A stretch of 13,653 bases of DNA from an uncultured Clostridia bacterium (GTDB lineage Bacteria > Bacillota > Clostridia > Oscillospirales > Ruminococcaceae), in assembly GCA_945947715.1 (NCBI GenBank), contig CAMEYZ010000035.1, forward strand, positions 1-13,653. The letters are read 5' to 3'. Below are positions 6,720 to 12,450 of this stretch, in pieces; the stretch's first letter is position 1; each line of letters starts with the position of its first letter. The position numbers were made by a program, and so were the translations under genes. Below the pieces are notes generated by a model that did no database searches, was not told the origin of the DNA, and worked only from the letters and a program-made list of their open reading frames with translations.

Positions 6720-8078
6720 ATGAAAAAGTTTAGTATATTAACAGCGATGGTCCTTATTCTGGGCATCATTTCCGCCATTCCAGCGGCGGCGGTCACCTTC
6801 AAGCCGGGCTTTACGCTCAATAGCGAATCGGCGGTGATGATAAATCTTGACAATGAGGAAGTGGTTTTCGAGCAGAATTCCACTAAGAAAATGTATCCCG
6901 CTTCTCTGACGAAGGTCGTTACTGCGCTGGTTGTCCTGGATAATGTGGACGACCTGGAGAACACCTACTTCGAGGCACCCCTTGCAGTCTTTGATGACCT
7001 TTACAACACCGGTGCGCGGACGGTGGGCTATTCCCGGGGCGAGACCATAAGCGTCAAGGACCTGATGTACAGCATGCTCATCTATTCAGCCTGTGAATCT
7101 GCGGGTATCCTTGCGTATAATGTGGGCGGAGGAAGTATTCCAAACTTTGTCTCCATGATGAACGACAAGGTTCGGGAGATAGGCTGCGTGGGCACAAATT
7201 TTGTGAATCCCCACGGACTTCACGACCGCAATCAGTATACCAATGCTTCGGATATGGCTATGATAGTCAAGTATGCGCTGGATAATTATCCCGAATTTGA
7301 AGAGATAGCTTGCACGTCCGAGTATACGCTGGGAGCTACAAATTACAACGAAAACGGCTGGAAGGTCATAACTCATTCCAATAAGATGACCAATCCTGCC
7401 AGCGAATACTATTACCCCTATGCCAAGGGCATAAAAACGGGAACTACCGACGAATCAGGAAGAAATCTCATTTCAATGGCGGAGAAAAACGGTATGAGAT
7501 ATCTTCTTGTGACAATGGGTTCGCCCCTTTACGATGATAACGGCTATGACGCATACGGTAATTTCGAGGACCAGATTAAGCTGTACGACTGGGCATTTGA
7601 CACCCTGTCCTACCAGCAGATAGTCCCCTCCGGACAGGAGATAACCGAGGTCCAGGTGAAAATGGGCGCGGATAAGGATTACGTCCGCCTTGTGACTTCG
7701 GAAAGCAGCACCATGCTCTGGTCCAATCAGATAGACGTTGACAAGCTGAAGGTCACTATCGACACAAGCGGATATACCGACAATGACGGAGCAATAACAG
7801 CTCCTGTGGAGCAGGGACAGAAGCTGGGTACATATAAGCTGTCCCTCAACGGTGAGGATATCGTTACTGTTGATTTGGTGGCTCAGGAAAGCATCGCTCT
7901 GTCTCACTGGGAATATAATGTTGATAAGGCGAAGCAGTTTTTCGGCTCAGTATGGTTCAAGGCGGCGGTGATAATTGCCGTGGTGCTGGTGGCAGTATAT
8001 ATCGGAGTGGTCATCTCCGCCAACAGCGGCAAAAAGAAAAGAAAAATCAAAAAGGTTCGCAAATCAAGAAAATTTTAA
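6720..8078 (+). CDS. Serine-type D-alanyl-D-alanine carboxypeptidase (DacA/DacF type)
   Basis: The product is 452 aa, a low-molecular-weight penicillin-binding protein that trims the last D-Ala from peptidoglycan stem peptides outside the membrane. A signal peptide covers about 1-24 (ending PAAAV). The S11 peptidase domain has catalytic S62-L-T-K65 and K239-T-G. The second motif, normally S-x-N, reads S123-A-C125. Residues about 300-390 resemble the PBP5 C-terminal beta domain. A membrane helix at about 413-433 is followed by a very basic tail (KKKRKIKKVRKSRKF), fitting C-terminal anchoring with the tail inside the cell. GGGGAGG at 6709-6715 precedes the ATG by 4 nt. It sits between ahcY and the PRTase-like gene with gaps of 25 and 18 nt, probably in one operon. 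Confidence 0.93.
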   Translation: MKKFSILTAMVLILGIISAIPAAAVTFKPGFTLNSESAVMINLDNEEVVFEQNSTKKMYPASLTKVVTALVVLDNVDDLENTYFEAPLAVFDDLYNTGARTVGYSRGETISVKDLMYSMLIYSACESAGILAYNVGGGSIPNFVSMMNDKVREIGCVGTNFVNPHGLHDRNQYTNASDMAMIVKYALDNYPEFEEIACTSEYTLGATNYNENGWKVITHSNKMTNPASEYYYPYAKGIKTGTTDESGRNLISMAEKNGMRYLLVTMGSPLYDDNGYDAYGNFEDQIKLYDWAFDTLSYQQIVPSGQEITEVQVKMGADKDYVRLVTSESSTMLWSNQIDVDKLKVTIDTSGYTDNDGAITAPVEQGQKLGTYKLSLNGEDIVTVDLVAQESIALSHWEYNVDKAKQFFGSVWFKAAVIIAVVLVAVYIGVVISANSGKKKRKIKKVRKSRKF

Positions 8079-8096
8079 AACGGGGAGGAATAAATC

Positions 8097-8732
8097 ATGG
8101 AAAATCAGAAGAGCGTTATTTCGGCGGCAAATAATTCGAGGATCAAGTTCGAGGTCATTAACGGACACTTTGCCACAAACCATAGCCATGTCAGCAGCTA
8201 CATCGACATGAGCGGCATCAAGAACAGCCTTAACGGTGCAAAGGAAACCGCTAAGGAGCTTGCGGGAGCCTTTTACTACACTCCCGTGCAGGCAATAATC
8301 TGCGTGGAGGGCACGCGTATGGTAGGAGCATTCCTCGCTGATGAGCTGTCTGCGGGTATGCATGGCATCAATGCGGGTATTGATATTTCGGTAATTACTC
8401 CTGAGTTTGGCATGAACAACGAGATAATCCTCCGTGACAATATCCAGCAGATGATACGTGGAAAGGCAGTGCTGCTGCTGGTTTCGTCGGTATCCTCAGG
8501 AAAGAGCGTTGCTCAGACCATGGACTGCCTGAATTATTATGGCGGAACTCTTTCAGGCGTGGGAGCTATATTCAGCGCCGTTGAAGAGGTCCACGGAATG
8601 AAGATAAGCAGCATATTCACTCCGAAGGATATCCCCGCATATCAGTCCCATAAGCCTGCGGACTGTCCCATGTGCAAAGCGGGTCAGAAGCTGGATGCTA
8701 TTGTAAACAGCTTCGGATATTCCAAGCTGTGA
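8097..8732 (+). CDS. Orotate-phosphoribosyltransferase-like protein with degenerate PRPP loop
   Basis: The product is 211 aa with the layout of a type I phosphoribosyltransferase. The strand-loop at 125-138, normally four hydrophobics, two acids, then a small-residue and Gly-rich loop, reads LLLVSSVSSGKSV here, so the acidic pair that holds PRPP ribose and magnesium is absent. The tail has CPMC (190-193), possibly a metal or redox site, and ends NSFGYSKL. I recognise it as an OPRT-like family of Clostridia, but catalytic activity as PyrE is doubtful, and no other pyrimidine genes are near. GGGGAGG at 8082-8088 lies 8 nt before the ATG. It is the last gene of the ahcY unit and is followed by a strong terminator. 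A binding or regulatory role is possible. Confidence 0.7.
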   Translation: MENQKSVISAANNSRIKFEVINGHFATNHSHVSSYIDMSGIKNSLNGAKETAKELAGAFYYTPVQAIICVEGTRMVGAFLADELSAGMHGINAGIDISVITPEFGMNNEIILRDNIQQMIRGKAVLLLVSSVSSGKSVAQTMDCLNYYGGTLSGVGAIFSAVEEVHGMKISSIFTPKDIPAYQSHKPADCPMCKAGQKLDAIVNSFGYSKL

Positions 8733-8745
8733 TGAGATAATACGA

Positions 8746-8789
8746 TAAAAAGCAGCCTCCCAAAGCCTGATATGAGCTTTGGGAGGCTG
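8746..8789. terminator. Strong bidirectional terminator between convergent operons
   Basis: Arms 8753-8766 and 8776-8789 pair perfectly over 14 bp with a 9-nt loop. The minus-strand tail has five T (complement of 8747-8751), making it the ribU terminator. The plus-strand tail is weaker but the stem should also end the ahcY unit. Confidence 0.9.
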
Positions 8790-8795
8790 TATCCA

Positions 8796-9422
8796 TTATG
8801 AGTTTTTACCCTTAAGTACGGGTGAGAGATATTTGTATGTTGGGAAAACGATGATAACGCTTATCAGCGCCTTTACAAAGGTGAAGGGGACATTGAATAC
8901 GAGCAGACACTGAGGGATAGTCTTAACGCTTGGGAGTATTGCCTGATAAGCGGAGAGTATGGCTTCCTTGGGCATGAAGTTGTAGTATACGGGATATACG
9001 ATGAAATTGTTGGTGACAAGGCTTCCCAGAGCCATTACCACTGCGCCGATTATCGCACCGATAAGTGCACCCTTGCGGCTCTTCTTAAGCTTGTAGACAA
9101 GTCCCGCAGGGATAACGAAAAGTGCGCCCAGCAGGAAATTAGCAAGCTCTCCGACACCGCCTGTGCTTGAGAAGAACAGGTGGATAAGGTTTTTGATAAG
9201 GCATACGCAGACTCCCCAGAGCGGTCCGAAGCAGTACGCCGCGATAAGGGCAGGAAAGTCGGACAGGTCCATTTTGATAAAGGGTGGCATCAGCGGCACA
9301 GGAAATTCAAGGTACATCAGCGCAAATGCCAGAGCGGACAGCATGCCCGTCACTGCCAGCGCGCGGATATTGACCGGTTTGCTGTTTGATACCGTGTGGT
9401 TAGAAATTGCTTCGTTTTTCAT
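8796..9422 (-). CDS. ribU: ECF transporter S component, riboflavin-specific
   Basis: The product is 208 aa with about six hydrophobic segments. It is the substrate-binding membrane subunit of an energy-coupling-factor transporter that imports riboflavin with shared EcfA/A'/T subunits encoded elsewhere. Support: segments typical of RibU (LEFPVPLMPPFIKMDLSDFP at 38-57 and GGVGELANFLLG at 88-99), an A-x-x-x-A pattern in the first helix (A30/A34) of the kind used for docking to EcfT, and an FMN riboswitch directly upstream. GGAGGT (9436-9431) lies 8 nt before the ATG. No riboflavin-biosynthesis genes adjoin it, so this locus is for salvage. No convincing promoter was found just upstream, so transcription may come through from efp and the CD1247-type gene and be gated by the riboswitch. 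Confidence 0.94.
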   Translation of the reverse strand: MKNEAISNHTVSNSKPVNIRALAVTGMLSALAFALMYLEFPVPLMPPFIKMDLSDFPALIAAYCFGPLWGVCVCLIKNLIHLFFSSTGGVGELANFLLGALFVIPAGLVYKLKKSRKGALIGAIIGAVVMALGSLVTNNFIVYPVYYNFMPKEAILSAYQAILPSVKTIPQCLLVFNVPFTFVKALISVIIVFPTYKYLSPVLKGKNS

Positions 9423-9462
9423 TTCAGATTACCTCCAAAAAAGTGTTTTTGCAATCTGTCAG

Positions 9463-9492
9463 AAAAACCCCCGAAGCGGTGTGCTTCGGGGG
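9463..9492 (-). terminator. Riboswitch-controlled terminator ahead of ribU
   Basis: Arms 9483-9492 and 9468-9477 pair perfectly over 10 bp with a 5-nt loop, and the minus-strand transcript continues with five U (complement of 9463-9467). It lies between the aptamer and the ribU ribosome-binding site, so FMN binding would favour premature termination. The competing antiterminator was not resolved by eye. A separate hairpin (9506-9512 with 9536-9542) fills the linker. Confidence 0.88.
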
Positions 9493-9547
9493 TGAAAGTC
9501 TGCGTTTTCGATGCATGATATTATAAGATATGCATATCGAAAGCCCA

Positions 9548-9665
9548 TGTTTCTTTCATCCGGACTATACCGTCGGTTTCGGAATTTCACCGAATCGACC
9601 CATACGTAAACGCACAGGCTCGCGGACTATACCGCCGGTGAGGAATCGCACCTCGCCCTGAAACA
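9548..9665 (-). ncRNA. FMN riboswitch (RFN element)
   Basis: Read on the minus strand, the conserved RFN blocks appear in order: GGGCGAGGTGCGATTCC, ACCGGCGGTATAGTCCGCGA, GGTGAAATTCC, CCGACGGTATAGTCCGGATG and AAAGAAAC. The closing stem P1 pairs 9660-9664 with 9549-9553. It binds flavin mononucleotide and regulates the following ribU, most likely by transcription termination at 9463-9492. Confidence 0.96.
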
Positions 9666-9719
9666 GTTGCATTGATAATGATATACTGCTTAAAACCGTA
9701 AAAGGTCTTATAGCCTTGA

Positions 9720-10154
9720 TTATTCCTCGTCCTCGTCGCTGAGATCGAACTCAAGGAGCTCGCTGCAGTTGGGACAGTTGATGGAGCCTTCCTCCAGCAT
9801 TGACTTGTTTATAACAATGGTATTGCCGCAGGTAGGACAGGTAGCCTCGTACATTTCCTCGTCATCGAAGCCGTAATCGTCGTCGTCCTCGTCGTCGAAA
9901 TCATCGTCGATGAAGTCGTCGTCATCGTAGTAATCATCGTCATCCTCGTCTTCGTAGAGATCCTCTTCCAGCTCATCAAGGTCGTCGCTGATAGAATCAA
10001 CCACCTCGCAGACCTCGTCGATCTGGTCCTGCTGATCTTCAAGCTCAAGAGCAATATCGCGGAGAATATCGGCGATAAGGCTTATCACCTTATCATTCTT
10101 GTCCATTCCGTCAAGAAGTCCTTTTAAATAAGAGGTTTTTTCACTGAGTGTCAT
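9720..10154 (-). CDS. CD1247-type acidic zinc-ribbon protein
   Basis: The product is 144 aa. Residues 1-40 match the CD1247 N-terminal domain as I know it (an MTLSEKTSYLKGLLDGM-like start), followed by a predicted coiled coil to about 66. Residues 66-101 are almost entirely Asp/Glu with Tyr/Phe interspersed. A C-terminal zinc ribbon has CPTC at 106-109 and CPNC at 127-130. The acidic tract resembles the delta subunit of RNA polymerase or other nucleic-acid mimics, but function is unknown. The gene lies 48 nt downstream of efp on the same strand, and a UCGG-loop hairpin stands between them. AAGGAG lies about 8 nt before the start. The tract's DNA is a GAC/GAT-like low-complexity repeat, prone to length change. 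Confidence 0.85.
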   Translation of the reverse strand: MTLSEKTSYLKGLLDGMDKNDKVISLIADILRDIALELEDQQDQIDEVCEVVDSISDDLDELEEDLYEDEDDDDYYDDDDFIDDDFDDEDDDDYGFDDEEMYEATCPTCGNTIVINKSMLEEGSINCPNCSELLEFDLSDEDEE

Positions 10155-10169
10155 AATGATCTCCTTTCC

Positions 10170-10185
10170 GCTGCTCCGAAGCAGC
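10170..10185 (-). other. Intergenic hairpin next to a ribosome-binding site
   Basis: On the minus strand GCTGCT-TCGG-AGCAGC forms a 6-bp stem with a UCGG tetraloop. It starts 17 nt after the efp stop and ends right before the GGAAAGGAG of the next gene. There is no T tract, so it is not a terminator. It could stabilise or process the efp-CD1247 message. Confidence 0.6.
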
Positions 10186-10202
10186 CTAACGATTTAGTCG
10201 GA

Positions 10203-10760
10203 TCAAACGCGCTCCATGTACTCGCCTGTACGAGTATCAATGCGGATCATTTCGCCCTCGTCGATGAAGAGGGGAACCTTGATCTCTGCGCCTGTCTCAA
10301 GAGTAGCAGGCTTAGTTGCGTTGGTAGCAGTATCGCCCTTGAAGCCGGGGTCAGTCTTTGTTACCTGGAGCTCAACGAAGTTGGGGGGCTCAACAGCGAA
10401 AACCTTGCCCTTGTAGGAGCAAACCTTGCAGATCATTTCTTCCTTAACGAACTTGAAGCTGTCGCCAAGCTCGCTGGGGCTTACAGGAAGATCCTCGTAG
10501 GTCTCGGGATCCATGAAATGATAGAGGTCGCCATCATTGTAAGAATACTGCATATCTCTTCTCTCCACGTAAGCTGTGGGGAATTTAGCGGAAGGGTTGT
10601 AGCTCTTTTCAACAACGGAGCCGGAGATAACGTTCTTAACCTTAGTTCTTACGAACGCTGCGCCCTTACCGGGTTTAACGTGCTGAAACTCGATAACCTG
10701 TAAAACGTTTCCGTCTTCTTCAAAGGTCATACCGTTTCTGAAATCGCCTGCTGTAATCAT
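10203..10760 (-). CDS. efp: Translation elongation factor P
   Basis: EF-P (185 aa, the usual length) binds between the ribosomal P and E sites and relieves stalling at polyproline. It has the N-terminal KOW-like domain followed by two OB domains. The tip loop reads PGKGAA with K32, so the modified residue is Lys, as in Bacillus and E. coli types, not the Arg used with EarP. No modification gene (EpmA/B or YmfI-like) is nearby. The second domain carries two Cys (MICKVCSYKGKVFAVEPP) where many orthologues have none. The gene has its own promoter and a long leader. A GGA (10774-10772) is 11 nt before the ATG. aroQ lies upstream, but the pepP/yqhT peptidase gene that often stands between aroQ and efp in Firmicutes is absent. 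Confidence 0.97.
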   Translation of the reverse strand: MITAGDFRNGMTFEEDGNVLQVIEFQHVKPGKGAAFVRTKVKNVISGSVVEKSYNPSAKFPTAYVERRDMQYSYNDGDLYHFMDPETYEDLPVSPSELGDSFKFVKEEMICKVCSYKGKVFAVEPPNFVELQVTKTDPGFKGDTATNATKPATLETGAEIKVPLFIDEGEMIRIDTRTGEYMERV

Positions 10761-10889
10761 AAATCAGACCATCCTTTCAATTTTTGAAGCGCAGTAAACG
10801 AAAAAAGCCTTCGTTATGCAGATACCGCACGATTTTTTGCACGGCAGGCAGCCTGCGCCCTATCTGTAGAAATAATATTCAGCATTATT
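10761..10889 (-). ncRNA. Structured efp leader with alternative pairings (candidate cis-regulator)
   Basis: The predicted leader is about 129 nt. On the minus strand CAGATA (10866-10861) pairs with TATCTG (10824-10819), enclosing a GCAGG/CCTGC hairpin (10856-10852 with 10848-10844) and a bulged CCGTGCA/TGCGG hairpin, giving a three-way-junction shape. A second hairpin (10815-10810 with 10802-10797) follows. CTGCGC at 10794-10789, close to the ribosome-binding site, can instead pair with GCGCAG at 10858-10853, which conflicts with the first fold. I do not recognise a known riboswitch class. The complementarity is seen; regulation is inferred. Confidence 0.4.
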
Positions 10890-10895
10890 ATTTAT

Positions 10896-10924
10896 ATGAT
10901 ACCACATTTTCTCTGAATTTGCAA
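10896..10924 (-). promoter_or_regulatory. efp promoter
   Basis: -35 TTGCAA (10924-10919) and extended -10 TGGTATCAT (10904-10896) on the minus strand are separated by 17 nt. The start site near 10889 leaves a long leader before the efp start at 10760. Confidence 0.68.
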
Positions 10925-10944
10925 TACCTTTTTGAAATTTTCTG

Positions 10945-10967
10945 AAAAAAATATTCATGTAGAATAT
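10945..10967 (-). terminator. Weak terminator downstream of aroQ
   Basis: On the minus strand a 6-bp AT-only-rich stem (10967-10962 with 10956-10951) with a 5-nt loop is followed by about seven T. The stem is weak, so termination may be partial and aroQ transcripts could read into efp. Confidence 0.42.
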
Positions 10968-11002
10968 ATTTTGCCCGAATTTTTGTATATATTACATAAT
11001 GA

Positions 11003-11437
11003 TCAGTCACCCAGCATGTCCGCAAGAGCATAAAGTCCGAGGATATAGCTATTTTTTCCGAATCCGATTATGCTTCCAGCACAGACTGGAGCTATAACGC
11101 TTGTATGTCGGAACTCGTCGCGAGCATGGATATTGGACATATGCACCTCGATAACGGGTATCTTCACAGCTGCGATAGCATCTCTGATAGCATAGCTGTA
11201 GTGAGTGTAAGCGCCTGCATTGATAACGATACCGTCCATATCAAGGCGAGCCTCGTGTATCCTGTCGATGATAGCGCCCTCGTGGTTTGACTGGAAGAAT
11301 TCACACTCCATGCCGAGGGTCCTGCCCTTATCAGCGATCTCGGCACAGATAGAGCTGTAGCTGTCATTGCCATAGGTACCGGGCTCTCTTTCACCCAGCA
11401 GATTGAGATTGGGACCGTTTATTATAAGTATTTTCAT
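11003..11437 (-). CDS. aroQ: Type II 3-dehydroquinate dehydratase
   Basis: This cytoplasmic dodecameric enzyme makes 3-dehydroshikimate in the shikimate pathway to aromatic amino acids. The product is 144 aa, the normal length. INGPNLNLLG (6-15) and REPGTYG (17-23) carry Arg17 and catalytic Tyr22. NAGAYTHYS (73-81) is the substrate-binding loop, with Ala where most have Pro. EVHMSNIHARDEFR (97-110) carries the catalytic His99 and Arg110. AAAGGAAAT precedes the ATG, and a perfect consensus promoter lies 35-63 nt upstream, so it is probably transcribed on its own. No other aro genes are adjacent. Confidence 0.96.
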   Translation of the reverse strand: MKILIINGPNLNLLGEREPGTYGNDSYSSICAEIADKGRTLGMECEFFQSNHEGAIIDRIHEARLDMDGIVINAGAYTHYSYAIRDAIAAVKIPVIEVHMSNIHARDEFRHTSVIAPVCAGSIIGFGKNSYILGLYALADMLGD

Positions 11438-11471
11438 TTTGGATTTCCTTTCGGTTTATGTGATCAATACT

Positions 11472-11500
11472 ATTATAAATCCAAATCGGGAGAATGTCAA
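11472..11500 (-). promoter_or_regulatory. aroQ promoter, perfect consensus
   Basis: On the minus strand TTGACA (11500-11495) and TATAAT (11477-11472) are exactly 17 nt apart. The start site would be near 11465, leaving a short leader of about 28 nt and no room for a large regulatory RNA. Confidence 0.85.
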
Positions 11501-11531
11501 TAAGAATATTTCAATAGTGTCGGAAAGGATC

Positions 11532-11549
11532 GGGCTGTTGCAGCAGCCC
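11532..11549 (-). terminator. Hairpin after the TIM-barrel gene
   Basis: GGGCTG (11532-11537) pairs with CAGCCC (11544-11549) around a 6-nt loop, 18 nt past the stop codon. The T-rich tail on the minus strand is poor (GATCCTTTCC) and better on the plus strand, where no gene needs it. It may be a weak terminator or a 3' stabilising hairpin. Confidence 0.45.
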
Positions 11550-11566
11550 AATTTGTTTTATCCAGT

Positions 11567-12424
11567 TCAGCCCGTGAGTCCCTCGTAAAATAATTTCATA
11601 GTCTGTGCGTCCTCGGTTTGGGTGCCGGCACTTTCACAGATGAAAACGGGGGACAGCCCACGCTCATAGACAAGCTCCATAAGAGGCTCGTACTTCGGAC
11701 CGTATACCTCGTCCTCAAAGGTGAGATGCTTTTTCTCGCCGCCCTTTTCTGTGTATTCTATCTTTGAAAAATGTGAGTGGAACAACTTCGCCCTGTCATG
11801 GCCCAGACGATTTTCTATTTCGTCGAGAATGGCGGCGTAGTCCTCCTTGGTCTTTATGGAGCCGAAGGTGCGGGCGTTTAAGTGTCCGAAATCAATGGTG
11901 GGGATAAAGCTCTCGTCCACGGAGCACAGCTCCAGCACCTCGTTTAAATCGCCCAGCTGATTTATCTTCCCCATTGTTTCGGGGCAGCAGTGTATGTGCT
12001 CCAGACCGTTGTCTATAAGTGCCTGACGTGCTTTTTTCATGGTTTCCTTGGCAAGTGCGAGAGCTTCCTCACGGGTCATTTTTGAACAGGAGCCGCTGTG
12101 TATGACGATGCGGTCGCCGCCCATATAGTCCACCGCCTTCGCAGAAGCAAGGATATAATTAATGGAATTGTCCCGCTTTTCCTCCTCAACGCTTGACAGC
12201 GAGATGAAATAGGGGGCATGGACCGAAACGGTAATGCCACAGTCCGCCAGAGCCTTTCCCAGCTCACGGGCGGGAGCTTCGCCGATGCGCACTCCCTGAC
12301 CGCACTGGTATTCAAAGTGGTCAAGGCCGAATTTATTTAAGTATTCTCCTATCTGGATAGTTTTCTTGTAGCCCATGGTCTTGAAGCTTTCAGCAGCTCC
12401 TGCGGGGCCGAATTTTGCGCTCAT
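11567..12424 (-). CDS. Endonuclease-IV-like TIM-barrel protein (AP endonuclease family 2)
   Basis: The product is 285 aa, the same length as E. coli endonuclease IV (Nfo), which cleaves DNA at abasic sites using three zinc ions. Likely metal ligands are in register: H69 (SVHAPY), H109 (VIHSGS), E149 (CPETMG), D178 and H181 (IDFGHLNA), H216 or H218 (LFHSHFS) and E264 (FICESA). The D-x-H pair near 229-231 of Nfo aligns by eye to E-K-K-H (230-233), so the third zinc site may differ. The fold is PF01261; a sugar isomerase-like role cannot be excluded. GGAGAG precedes the ATG by about 7 nt. The zinc-ribbon membrane protein gene ends 26 nt upstream and the YqeG gene before that, so the three look like one operon. 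Confidence 0.85.
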   Translation of the reverse strand: MSAKFGPAGAAESFKTMGYKKTIQIGEYLNKFGLDHFEYQCGQGVRIGEAPARELGKALADCGITVSVHAPYFISLSSVEEEKRDNSINYILASAKAVDYMGGDRIVIHSGSCSKMTREEALALAKETMKKARQALIDNGLEHIHCCPETMGKINQLGDLNEVLELCSVDESFIPTIDFGHLNARTFGSIKTKEDYAAILDEIENRLGHDRAKLFHSHFSKIEYTEKGGEKKHLTFEDEVYGPKYEPLMELVYERGLSPVFICESAGTQTEDAQTMKLFYEGLTG

Positions 12425-12450
12425 ATTTTTCTCTCCGTTTCAAATATATT

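Noticed and set aside
8097..8732. Possible Walker A P-loop at S130-S137 of the PRTase-like protein
   Set aside because: The spacing resembles GxxxxGKS but the first Gly is Ser, and no Walker B or NTPase fold is evident; it fits better as a degenerate PRPP loop.
9880..9960. Repeat-like GTC/ATC tract resembling a microsatellite
   Set aside because: It encodes the Asp/Glu tract of the CD1247-type protein in an open frame; it is low-complexity coding sequence, not a separate element.
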